A DNA stretch of 64,000 bases, taken from assembly GCF_030159255.1 (NCBI RefSeq), contig NZ_BSCT01000001.1, positions 124,001 to 188,000 on the forward strand, read 5' to 3'. The DNA comes from Bradyrhizobium sp. SSBR45G. Lineage in GTDB: Bacteria > Pseudomonadota > Alphaproteobacteria > Rhizobiales > Xanthobacteraceae. The notes beneath the pieces are model-generated. The model worked only from the letters and a program-made list of their open reading frames with translations. It searched no databases and was not told where the DNA came from. The translations under genes and the position numbers were made by a program. Positions 44,786-53,900 of the stretch are shown one piece after another (positions within the stretch are counted from its first letter, which is position 1; every line of letters begins with the position of its first letter).

Positions 44786-44893
44786 CGTAGGGCGGATTAG
44801 CGGAGCGTAATCCGCCTATTCGGGTTGAATTGGCAGCGTGCGTGATGTCCCGGCAAAAGCGGCGGATTACGCCTTCGGCTAATCCGCCCTACG
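44786..44893. repeat. Palindromic repeat with GTAGGGCGGATTAGC ends
   Basis: CGTAGGGCGGATTAGC at 44786-44801 is the exact complement of GCTAATCCGCCCTACG at 44878-44893, with the related inner parts AGCGTAATCCGCC and GGCGGATTACGCC. This family of palindromes is widespread in proteobacterial intergenic DNA (from memory). Confidence 0.88.
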
Positions 44894-44916
44894 CGCTACG
44901 GAAGGATCTGTCCGAC

Positions 44917-45126
44917 GTGAAACGAGCCCTTCGAAGATTGGGTTGGATCTATCTCACCGGCGTTGTGGTCGTGGCCGTCGCTCTTCTGACGTTTCGCTAT
45001 TGGTCCGGGATGCACGGCTCTCTCCTCGTGGGGATCGCAGCTCACGACCTCGTCCTTGCTGTTCTCTGGCCCGTCTTTGTTGTGGCCGTCGTCTTGGCTA
45101 TCCTCGGGTATGGCAACGTCGAATAG
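44917..45126 (+). CDS. Small membrane protein, hypothetical
   Basis: A 69-residue protein with helices at about 9-28 and 44-64 (LVLAVLWPVFVVAVVLAILGYG). GTG start chosen because GAAGGA lies nine bases upstream; the longer open frame upstream is only the palindromic repeat. No family recognised. Confidence 0.5.
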   Translation: MKRALRRLGWIYLTGVVVVAVALLTFRYWSGMHGSLLVGIAAHDLVLAVLWPVFVVAVVLAILGYGNVE

Positions 45127-45229
45127 AAGGCTCGCCTGTCAGCCCAGACTGACATTCGCCGAGCTCGAGGGGCTCCCAATTTCACGCCTGGCGTGATAGC
45201 GTGCCAACGCAACGTCCGGAGGATCGATC

Positions 45230-45436
45230 ATGAGAGCGCGACTGTTGGTGTCGTTTGTCGCCATTGTCGGAGTCCTTGCCGTCAATAGCCTGAACGCAGG
45301 TGCCGGAGAAGCGACGACGGAGGGCGTCAAAGCGCGGCCTGCTGCAGCCGATGCCCAGAAGTACAGGCCCAAGCAGGGATGTTTCGGGACCGGCACGCAA
45401 GACCCCGCAGGGCGTACCCAGGTGGTCTGCCGTTGA
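45230..45436 (+). CDS. Small secreted peptide, hypothetical
   Basis: A 68-residue precursor. Signal peptide at about residues 4-25 (LLVSFVAIVGVLAVNSLNAGAGE). The mature peptide of about 42 residues is basic and has two cysteines (QGCFGTGTQDPAGRTQVVCR) that could form one disulfide. A strong GGAGG lies seven bases before the ATG, the best ribosome site in this patch. Family unknown. Confidence 0.6.
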   Translation: MRARLLVSFVAIVGVLAVNSLNAGAGEATTEGVKARPAAADAQKYRPKQGCFGTGTQDPAGRTQVVCR

Positions 45437-45561
45437 ACGGCACGAGGTAGAGGTGCCTGAATTGGCGACCTCCTTGGAAGGCCCGAACGGAGGTCGGACA
45501 TCGGGCGGAGCGTGCCCGCTCCATTTTGGTTTTTCAGACCTGCAGGCGCCCTCCCGAACAA

Positions 45562-46998
45562 CTACGCGAGCATCTCACCCGCCAGCTCGCCCAGCCGCTC
45601 GACGCTGCGCTCGATCCGGGCATCCCAGTCGTGGCTGCAGCTCAGGCGCAGGCAGTTGCGGTAGCCGCCGCTCGCGGTGAACAGGCCGCCGGGCACGAAG
45701 CAGATGCGCTCGCTGAGTGCGCGGGTGTAGAGCGCGTTGGCATCGAAGCGGTCCGGCAGCTCCAGCCACAGCACGAAGCCGCCCTTCGGGTCGGTCATCC
45801 GCGTTTCGTTCGGGAAGCTGCGGTCGACCGTGCGGCGCATGCGGTCGATGTTGTCGGCGAACAGTTTGCGGATGCGCCGCAGATGGGCGTCGTAGCCGCC
45901 CGACTTCAGGAAATCGGCCATCGCCTTCTGCGGCAGCGCCGCGCCGCTCAGCGACAGCGCGAATTTCGCCGCCAGGATGTGGTCGTGGCGGCGGTTGGCG
46001 GCGAGCCAGCCGATCCGATAGCCCGGCGCAATGGTCTTCGAGAACGAGCTGCACAGGATGATGTCGGCCTTCGGGCTGATCGCGGCGAACGGGCGTGGCC
46101 GATCGTTGCCAAAACTGATGTCGCCGTAGATGTCGTCCTCGATCAGCGGCACGCCATGGCGCGTCAGCACCTTGGTGATGTCAGCCTTGCGCCCATCAGC
46201 TGTGCGCGTGCCCAGCGGATTGTTGAAGCTCGAAGCGAGCAGGCAGGCCGCGATCCGGCGCGCGCCGAGCGCCTTGTCGAGCGCTGCGACGTCGATGCCG
46301 CTGACCGGATCGGTCGGCAGCTCGAGCGCGCGCAGGCCGCGGGCTTCGAGCACCTGCAGCAGTCCGAAATAGGTCGGGGATTCGATCGCGACCGTGTCGC
46401 CCGGCGTCGTGGTGACGCTGAGCGCAATGTTCAGCGCCTCGGTGCAGCCGTTGGTGATGAGCACACCCTCGGGCGGCACCGCGTGCCCGAGCCGCAGCGC
46501 GCGCTCGGAGATCTGGTCGCGCAGCTCGGCGTCGCCATGCGGATCGGCATAGATGTTGTAGTGGCGGCCATGAACCCTGGCACAGCGGGCGAGATGGCGG
46601 TCGAGACGTTCCGCGGCGAGCAGGCTGGCGCTCGGGAGTGCGCAGCCCAGCGGCGCGTAGGACGGATCGCCGGCATAAGCGAGCACGCTGAAGACGGGAT
46701 TGGAGATCGAGACCGGCGTGGCGCGTTGCGGCGGCCGGGAGGCTGCGGGCAGCGCGCGCTGCTGGTGCGGCCGCCCCAGGACATAGAAGCCGGACTTTGG
46801 CCGAGCTTCGAGCACGCCGCGATCCTCGAGCAGCCGATAGGCCTGCAACGCGGTCGTCAGGCTGACGCCCTGCTGGGCGGCGAAGGCACGCACCGAGGGC
46901 GCGCGCATTCCGACGCGCAGAACGCCGCTCTCGATCAGCGCCACCACGCGGCTCGCCAGGGTTTCATAGAGCGGCTGAGCGGGTGCGTGCTGGTCCAT
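45562..46998 (-). CDS. MocR/PdxR-type transcriptional regulator (GntR wHTH-aminotransferase fusion)
   Basis: A 478-residue PLP-binding regulator. Residues about 8-75 are a GntR winged helix (RVVALIESGVLRVGMRAPSVR, LTTALQAYRLLEDRGVLEA); residues about 105-475 are an aminotransferase fold I domain with SSFNNPLGT and the PLP lysine in SSFSKTIAPGYRIGW. Such proteins sense PLP adducts or amino compounds and usually control a divergent gene, here the aminotransferase 108 bp away. Start ATG 46998 has GGATGGA upstream; ATG 47007 is possible. Confidence 0.92.
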   Translation of the reverse strand: MDQHAPAQPLYETLASRVVALIESGVLRVGMRAPSVRAFAAQQGVSLTTALQAYRLLEDRGVLEARPKSGFYVLGRPHQQRALPAASRPPQRATPVSISNPVFSVLAYAGDPSYAPLGCALPSASLLAAERLDRHLARCARVHGRHYNIYADPHGDAELRDQISERALRLGHAVPPEGVLITNGCTEALNIALSVTTTPGDTVAIESPTYFGLLQVLEARGLRALELPTDPVSGIDVAALDKALGARRIAACLLASSFNNPLGTRTADGRKADITKVLTRHGVPLIEDDIYGDISFGNDRPRPFAAISPKADIILCSSFSKTIAPGYRIGWLAANRRHDHILAAKFALSLSGAALPQKAMADFLKSGGYDAHLRRIRKLFADNIDRMRRTVDRSFPNETRMTDPKGGFVLWLELPDRFDANALYTRALSERICFVPGGLFTASGGYRNCLRLSCSHDWDARIERSVERLGELAGEMLA

Positions 46999-47106
46999 AC
47001 AGTCCATCCAACATGGAATCTGTTCTGGTGGCAATTGCGATCATCTGTATCTGTCAGCCAGTCTCCCGACGGTTCTAGGGTGTGGCGTTCTCCAGAGGAG
47101 TCTGCC

Positions 47107-48252
47107 ATGCCCCGCGTGCCCAGCCGTTTCCCGCACAACGACATCATGAGTCTGGCGCAGCCGGTGCGTTACGATCTCGCTGAGAGCCTCGGCCCGGATC
47201 TCCGGCTGGGCCAGTTGCTCGCCGGCGACTTCGCGCGTGAGCTGGACGACCTCACGCTCGCCTATGGACCGACCGAAGGCGATGCCGAGCTGCGCCGGCT
47301 GATCGCCGCCCGTCACGGCGTGCGCCCGGAGGAGGTGCTCACCACCGTCGGCTGCATGCAGGCGCTGTTCCTGCTCGCCTTCATCCTGAGCGAGCCGGGC
47401 GCGGAGGCGGTGATCGGATGCCCCGTCTTTCCCAACGCGCGCAATGTGCTCGACGCTGTCAACATGCGTGTCGTCGCGCTGCCGATGCGCTTCGATGACG
47501 GCTATCGTCTCGATGCCGATCGCCTGAGATCATTGCTGACCGCGCGGACCCGGCTGGTCAGCCTGGCGTCGCCGCAAAATCCGTCGGGTGTCGCGCTGTC
47601 GGAGCGCGAGCTGCACGACGCGCTCGCCGCCATGGACGAGATCTGTCCCGAGGCCTTCCTGCTGCTCGACGAGACCTATCGCGAGGCCGTGCATGGCGAT
47701 GCGGACTTGCGTCCGAGCCTCGTCACGCGTGATCGCCGCATCGTCAGTTGTGCCTCGTTCTCCAAATGCCATGGTGCGCCCGGCATTCGGACCGGCTGGG
47801 TGATCACGCAGGACGCAGCGCTGCGCGCGCAGCTCGTGCTGGCCAAGTTCAACACGACGATTTCCAACTCCGTCGTCGATGAAGCCATCGCGCGGCGCAT
47901 CCTGCGCGAGCTCGACAGCCTCATGCCCGAGCGGCGCCGCCATCTCGCTGCGGGGCTTTCACGAACGGCCGCGTTCGTTGCTGATAACGCCGAGCTGGTC
48001 GAATGGGTCAGGCCGGATGCCGGTGCGTTGTGCTGCGTCCGGCTCAGGCGCGGGGTGTTCGACGATGCCGCGGTGGCACGGTTCTACGACGAGCTCGCGG
48101 CGCGGGAAGCGCGCGTCGGCGCCGGATCCTGGTTCGGCGAGGAGGATCGCGTGGTCCGGCTCGGCTTCGGCCTGCTGGCGCTGCCGCAGCTCGACGAAGC
48201 GCTGCATCTTACGTCGCAGGCGCTGACGACGGCGGCGCGGAGAGGGCGGTGA
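47107..48252 (+). CDS. PLP-dependent aminotransferase (class I/II)
   Basis: A 381-residue transaminase. Motifs: YGPTEGDAELRRLIAARHG, SPQNPSGVALS, LLDETYREAVHG with the cofactor Asp/Tyr, and the PLP lysine in CASFSKCHGAPGIRTGWV. GAGGAG Shine-Dalgarno nine bases before ATG 47107. It diverges from the MocR regulator and is probably its target (inference). Substrate unknown. Confidence 0.9.
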   Translation: MPRVPSRFPHNDIMSLAQPVRYDLAESLGPDLRLGQLLAGDFARELDDLTLAYGPTEGDAELRRLIAARHGVRPEEVLTTVGCMQALFLLAFILSEPGAEAVIGCPVFPNARNVLDAVNMRVVALPMRFDDGYRLDADRLRSLLTARTRLVSLASPQNPSGVALSERELHDALAAMDEICPEAFLLLDETYREAVHGDADLRPSLVTRDRRIVSCASFSKCHGAPGIRTGWVITQDAALRAQLVLAKFNTTISNSVVDEAIARRILRELDSLMPERRRHLAAGLSRTAAFVADNAELVEWVRPDAGALCCVRLRRGVFDDAAVARFYDELAAREARVGAGSWFGEEDRVVRLGFGLLALPQLDEALHLTSQALTTAARRGR

Positions 48253-48271
48253 CCGAAGCGCGAGGCGCGAT

Positions 48272-49642
48272 CTAGCCCGCGCTGAGCCGCACGCCGGCGC
48301 GCAGGAATTTCTGCGGGTCGACGGCTTCGCCGTCGATACGGGTCTCGTAGTGCAGATGCGGGCCGGTCGAGCGGCCGGTGGAGCCGACCTCGCCGATGAT
48401 GTCGCCGATCTTCACCTGCTGGCCGATCTTGACGTTGATCTCGGAGAGATGGCCGTAGCGGGTGGAGAGGCCGTTGCCGTGATCGATTTCGACCATGCGG
48501 CCATAGCCGCCGGCCCAGCCGGCGTTCACGACCTTGCCATTGGCGGTGACGCGGACGGGATCGCCGGTGGCGGCGCGGAAGTCGAGCCCCGTGTGCATGG
48601 CGGGACGGCCGAGGAACGGATCGGAGCGCACGCCGAAGCCCGAGGTGAACTCGACCTCGCCGATGACCGGCTTGCGATACGGCACCAGCGACAGCGTGCG
48701 GTTCATCTTGTCGACCTGGGCGCGGGTCAGGCTGATGCGGTAGAGCTGGCGCTCGAACGGGCCGGATTCGGCGCCGATCTTGACCGGCACGAACGGGCCG
48801 CCCATGCCGCCCTTCGGCGTGGCCGCCTCGAGCTGGCCCATGTCGAGGCCGAGATCGGTGATGACGCCGCGCATCCGGCGCAGCTTCGATTCCAGCGTTT
48901 CCTCGGCCGAGGACAGCATCGCGATCTGCCGCGCCTCGACCTGGTCGAGCGAGCGCGTCAGCCGCGTCAGCACGTTGTCGACGCCGGCGAGCTTGGTGGC
49001 CTGGCTCGGCTGCGCATTGGCCAGAACGGGGCTGCGCGATTCGAGCCGGGCCTCGCGGTCCGGCGGCGCGGTGAAGATCACGGTGTCGCTGATCGGCGAC
49101 GGCTTTGGCGCGGACGGCGCAGACGGCGGCTCGATCGCGGCCGGTGCGCGCGCAGGCGCACGAATCGAGCCGGTCACGTCGGGCATGCTGCCGAGCGCGG
49201 TGGCGCGGCCTTCGAGCGCGGTCTGGCGCTTGAGGATCTGGTCGAGCTTCTGGTCGAACTGCTCCTGGTCGAGCAGCTGGCGGCTGGTGGCGCGGTCGAC
49301 CTTGGCGCGCAGCTCGGCGATGCGGTCCTCATAGGCGTATTGCATCTCGGCCTGGCGCGCGATCAGCCGCGTCAGCACGTCGTCGCGGAAGGCAAAATAG
49401 GTCGCGGTCGCCGCCGACCACAGGCCGAGCAGGCTGACGGTGCCGACCACGATCCAGAACACGATCGGGCCGATCCGCACCTGCTTGCCGGCATGGACGA
49501 GCGTGTAGTCGCTCTGCGATCCCGCCGCGACGGCCTGCGCAGGCGCCGGATGTGGTGCGGCTGCACGCCGGTGATGGGCGTGGCCGCGATCATGAGGATG
49601 GTGCTGGGGATATTCGGCGTGATGGCCGGAACGATGCGACAT
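48272..49642 (-). CDS. M23 family peptidoglycan endopeptidase, membrane anchored
   Basis: A 456-residue protein. A His-rich cytoplasmic N-terminus (residues 1-35, with HHPHDRGHAHHRR) precedes one transmembrane helix at about 58-85 and a long coiled coil (about 95-135 and 225-265). The C-terminal LytM/M23 domain has GFGVRSDPFLGRPAMHTGLDF, YGRMVEIDHGNGLSTRYGHL and TGPHLHYE, i.e. the complete zinc ligand set, so it should be active on cross-links. Start ATG 49642 has GGGAG upstream. Lies 107 bp downstream of bcp. Confidence 0.93.
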   Translation of the reverse strand: MSHRSGHHAEYPQHHPHDRGHAHHRRAAAPHPAPAQAVAAGSQSDYTLVHAGKQVRIGPIVFWIVVGTVSLLGLWSAATATYFAFRDDVLTRLIARQAEMQYAYEDRIAELRAKVDRATSRQLLDQEQFDQKLDQILKRQTALEGRATALGSMPDVTGSIRAPARAPAAIEPPSAPSAPKPSPISDTVIFTAPPDREARLESRSPVLANAQPSQATKLAGVDNVLTRLTRSLDQVEARQIAMLSSAEETLESKLRRMRGVITDLGLDMGQLEAATPKGGMGGPFVPVKIGAESGPFERQLYRISLTRAQVDKMNRTLSLVPYRKPVIGEVEFTSGFGVRSDPFLGRPAMHTGLDFRAATGDPVRVTANGKVVNAGWAGGYGRMVEIDHGNGLSTRYGHLSEINVKIGQQVKIGDIIGEVGSTGRSTGPHLHYETRIDGEAVDPQKFLRAGVRLSAG

Positions 49643-49749
49643 CGGCACTCCCGCGCCGGCCGGAGCTCATCAATTCCCAGCGGCGTCATTTACGGGAGGG
49701 ATTTGACCCCTGCATGGTTAATTTTTCCCCAACACCATCGCGCGCGATT

Positions 49750-50421
49750 CTACAGGGCGCGCGCCACCGCCAGCACGGCGTCGGCATGGCCATCGACCTT
49801 GACGTTGCGCCACAGCTTGGCGACGCGGCCGTCGGCGCCGATCAGCACGGTGCTCCGGATGATGCCGAGAAATTTGCGGCCATAGAGCGATTTCTCGCCC
49901 CAGGCGCCATAGGCCTCCAGCATCTCGTGGGTCTCATCCGAGCCCAGCGGCACCGTGAGGTCGTGCTTGTCGCGGAAATTGTCCTGCGCCTTGACCGAAT
50001 CGGCCGACACGCCGAGCACCGCCGCGCCGGCGGCGGCGAAGTCCTTGGACAGGCGGGTGAAGTCGATCGCCTCCTTGGTGCAGCCGGGCGTGTTGGCCTT
50101 GGGATAGAAGAACAGCACCAGCTTCTTGCCGGCGTAATCGGCCAGCGAGACGGTTCCGCCGCCGTCGCGGGGCAGCTTGAAGGCCGGCGCCTTGGCACCC
50201 TCGGCGAGCCCGGTTCCAGCGGCCGCGGGGGCGGCAGCTTTGGTCTTTGCGGCGGGCTTGGCCACGGACGCTTTGGCGACGGCCGCCTTGGCGCTGACGG
50301 GTTTTGCGGCCTTGGCGGTGGTCTTCTTGGCGACCTTCTTGGCGGCGGCGGCGACGCGGTTCCCGGCGGCCGCTCCGTACGACGCCGGATTGGAGGATTT
50401 CTTCCGTGATTCCTTTGACAT
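49750..50421 (-). CDS. bcp: Thioredoxin-dependent peroxiredoxin, Bcp family, with Lys/Ala-rich N-terminal tail
   Basis: A 223-residue protein. Residues about 20-70 are a Lys/Ala-rich tail with repeated AAKKV, AKKTTAK and AKAAKP, like histone H1 tails. The peroxiredoxin domain (from about 72) has FKLPRDGGGTVSLADYAGKK and the peroxidatic Cys114 in NTPGCTKEAIDF. The usual resolving Cys five residues later is Ile118-Asp region, and no other Cys exists, so it is a 1-Cys form. Start ATG 50421 has AAGGAAGG upstream. Reduces peroxides in the cytoplasm; the tail may bind DNA (inference). Confidence 0.92.
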   Translation of the reverse strand: MSKESRKKSSNPASYGAAAGNRVAAAAKKVAKKTTAKAAKPVSAKAAVAKASVAKPAAKTKAAAPAAAGTGLAEGAKAPAFKLPRDGGGTVSLADYAGKKLVLFFYPKANTPGCTKEAIDFTRLSKDFAAAGAAVLGVSADSVKAQDNFRDKHDLTVPLGSDETHEMLEAYGAWGEKSLYGRKFLGIIRSTVLIGADGRVAKLWRNVKVDGHADAVLAVARAL

Positions 50422-50927
50422 ACGCCTTCCTTTCGTCGCTTTCAGCGGCTCAACAATGAAACTATCCCGGTTCTTGTCCGGTGTCCCGGGATCGATCTGC
50501 ATCCGTGCCTCGGCGCGTCGGAGGTGATGCCTCTTGCGACGCTCGGGAGATCACGGGTACCAGCAAGCATGAGTACCAGCGCCATGACGACTCTCGTACC
50601 GTCTCCGGATCAGATGACCCCGCGACAAATTACGGTCGGCCCCGGAAGGGCGTCGGCCCGCCGGCACGATTGGGTGGGCAAAGCCGAGGGCGCCGGGGTA
50701 TAGTGGATGCGCTTCGTGCTTCGTCCGGCCCGCCATGCGGCTGCGACGGCAACAGGCGGTTTTGACGGCGTCCGCTCGCGCGCGGCGGCAAGAGAGACGG
50801 GGGCGCGGGCCATGCCGGCGAGCCAGCGGCGCGCTCCGTGAACGGGCGGGGCCACACCGGCGACCAACCTGGCCGAGGCCAGTTTGGCAGGACCATATCG
50901 GACACCAGCGGCCAGCACCGAGAGGCA
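50422..50927. other. Intergenic region between divergent bcp and AsmA-like genes
   Basis: 506 bases with both promoters presumably inside. Open frames here lack ribosome sites and family likeness. The stretch 50630-50700 is GC-rich with GGTGGGCAAAG-type sequence and may be a decayed intergenic repeat. Confidence 0.4.
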
Positions 50928-53900
50928 ATGGCAAGACAGACATCACCCCAGCGGCCCTATCTGCAAGCGGACACCCAGGGCCAACATTGGGATGACGCCG
51001 ATTGGCACGCGACTGAGCCGTCCGAGGACGCAGCCGAGCACGACGAGGCGGCCGAACAGCGCGCGCGTCGGCTGTTGCTGAGATCCGATTCGGAGCTGCG
51101 CGCCGCGACGCATCCGCAGCGCTCGGGTGGCCGGCTGGTGCGGCGCTGCGTCGTCTCGCTCGTGCTGCTGGTGCTGATTCTGGCGGTCGGCTTCGGCGGG
51201 CTGTGGCTGCGACTCGGTGTCGGCCCGATCAGCCTCGATCTGGCGACGCCATGGCTCGCGGCCGCGATCGAGGACAATATCGGCCACGGCAACACCGTCG
51301 AGGTCGGCGGCACCCAGATCGAGCGCGCCGGCCGGATCCGGGTCGCGGTCCGGATTCGTGACATCGTGGTGCGCGACCAGGACCGCGCCATCGTCGCCAG
51401 CGCGCCCAAGGCCGAGGTCCGGCTGTCCGGGGCCGCGCTGCTGATGGGCCAGCTGCGTGCCGAGAGTCTCAAGCTGGTCGACGCCGAGCTCGCGATCCGG
51501 ATCACGCCCGACGGCACCGTCACCGTTTCCGCCGGCGAGACCGCCAAGCCGCTGGCGACCGGTGTCGCCTCCAAGCGCGATGCCGGCCTGCCGCCGACCT
51601 TCCCGCGCCAGGGCCAGGCGTCCACGTCCGCGCCCGCTGCGCCTCCGGCGATGTCGCCACAGGCCGCGCCTGCCAGCGCGCCGCCGGCCGCTCCGGCAGC
51701 CGCCCAGAATGGCCTGCTGGCGGGGCTCGACTGGCTCGACAGCCTGAGCCTGACCGGGCTCGACGGCCAGAACCTGAACGAGATCGGCCTGAAGAACGGC
51801 GTGCTGGTCGTCGATGACCAGCAGCGCGGCAACAAATGGACGTTCGAGAACATCAGCCTCAGCCTGCGCCGGCCATCCGGCGGCGGCGTCGCGCTCAGCC
51901 TCGGCGAGGAGGGCGCCAAGCCGTGGCTGCTGCGGGTCCTGGTCGGGCCGCCGGCCAACGGCGTGCGCACCATCGACATCAAGGCCGACAAGGTCTCGAC
52001 CAGCAACATCCTGCTGGCGCTGCGGCTCAAGGATCTGACCTACATGGCGGACCTGCCGATCACCGGCGAGGTCAAGGGCGAGCTCGGCCGCGACGGGCTG
52101 CCGACCTATCTGCGCGGCAAGCTCAACATCGGCGCCGGCAACATCATCGACACCGATACGCCCGACTATCCGATGGCGATCGACTCTGCCGAGATCAACA
52201 TGGAGTGGGACTCCACCCGTCGCGCGCTGATCGCGCCGTTCAAGGTGATCTCGGGCGCCAACCGCATCACGCTGAACGCCAATCTGGAGCCGCCGAACGA
52301 CGGCGTGACCGACTGGCGGCTCGGCCTCAGCGGCGGCACGATCCTGCTCGGCGCGATCGCCGGCGATCCGCCGCTGATCTTCAACCGGATCTCGATCAAC
52401 GTCCGTTTCGATACCGACGGCAAGCGGGTGCTGCTCACCCAGGCCGAAGTGTCCAACGGCGAGATCGGCGTCGCCGGCACCGGCAGCGTCGAATATGCCG
52501 GCGAGCCACGGCTGAAGCTCGGCTTCGCCGCAACGCCGATGCCGGCGCTCGCCATGAAGCGGATCTGGCCGGCGCTGATCGTGCCGGAGGTGCGGGCCTG
52601 GATCATCGAGCGGATCGAGCGCGGCTCGGTGCAGCGCATGGACATCGCGGTCAACTCGCCGACCCGCAACCTGCCGCGCAAGGGGCCGCCGATTCCCGAC
52701 GACGGTCTCGACGTCAACATCATCGCCAACAACGTCACCGTGCATCCGGTCGACGGCCTGCCGTCGGTGCGCGATGCCGACATGAAGGTGCACGTCACGG
52801 GCCGCACCGCGACCGTGACGATCGGGCAGGGCGTCGCCGACACGCCGGCGGGCCGCAAGCTCAACTTCTCGGACGTCGTGTTCGAGGTGCCGGACATGGC
52901 GCCGAAGCCATCGCCGTCGCGGGTGCGGATGCGCGTCGATGGCCCGGTCGCCGCTGCCGCCGAGGTCCTGTCCTCCGACCGGCTGAACGATCTCTCCTCG
53001 ATGCCGATCGACCCCAACCAGACCAAGGGCACGTTCCAGGCCAGCGTCAATCTGGCGATGCCGGTCAAGGGCGAGCTGACCAAGGCCGACACCAGCTACA
53101 CGGTGACCGCGGATCTCAACGGCTTTGCCGCGGACAGGCTGGTGATGAACCAGAAGCTCGAGGCCAATACGCTGAAGATCGTGGCCAACGCCGCCGGCTA
53201 TCAGGTCAAGGGCGACGTCAAGATCAACGGCCAGCCGGCGGCGCTCGACTATCGCAAGCCCGCCGAGGGCGATGCCGACATCAAAATGCAGGCGACGCTG
53301 GACGACGAGAGCCGCGCGCGATTGGGCATGGATCTCGGCGCCGCCGTCACCGGAAAGATTCCGCTCAAACTCAACGGCAAGATCGCGGGCTCCAGCGATC
53401 GCGACAGCCGCATCGGCGTCGAGGCCGACCTGACCCAACTGAAGCTGGACAACCTGTTGCCGGGCTGGATGAAGGCGCAGGGCAAGGCGGCAAAGGCGAC
53501 GTTCAACGTGGTCGCGAAGCCGCAATCAACCCGCTTCGAGGACATCAGCATCGAGGGCGGCGGCGCTTCGATCAAGGGCTCGCTGGAGGTCGACCAGAAC
53601 GGCGATCTGATGAATGCGAACTTCCCGACCTATTCGCCGTCGGACGGCGACAAGACGCAGCTCAAGGCCGAACGTGGCCAGGACGGCGTGCTGAAGCTGT
53701 CGATGCGCGGCGACGTGTTCGACGGCCGCGGATTTCTCAAATCGGCGATCTCAGGCAGCAAGGACAGCGACAAGGGCAAGGGCAAATCCAACGTCGACTT
53801 TGATGCCGAGGTCAAGCTCGGCGCGGTGGCAGGGTTCAACAGCGAGTCGATGCGCAGCGTGGACGTAAAGGTCTCGCGGCGCGGCGGCGTGTTCAAGAGC

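Noticed and set aside
50943..53525. 860-residue open frame opposite the AsmA-like gene
   Set aside because: Shadow; Arg/Asp/His/Gly-rich translation typical of antisense reading of GC-rich DNA.
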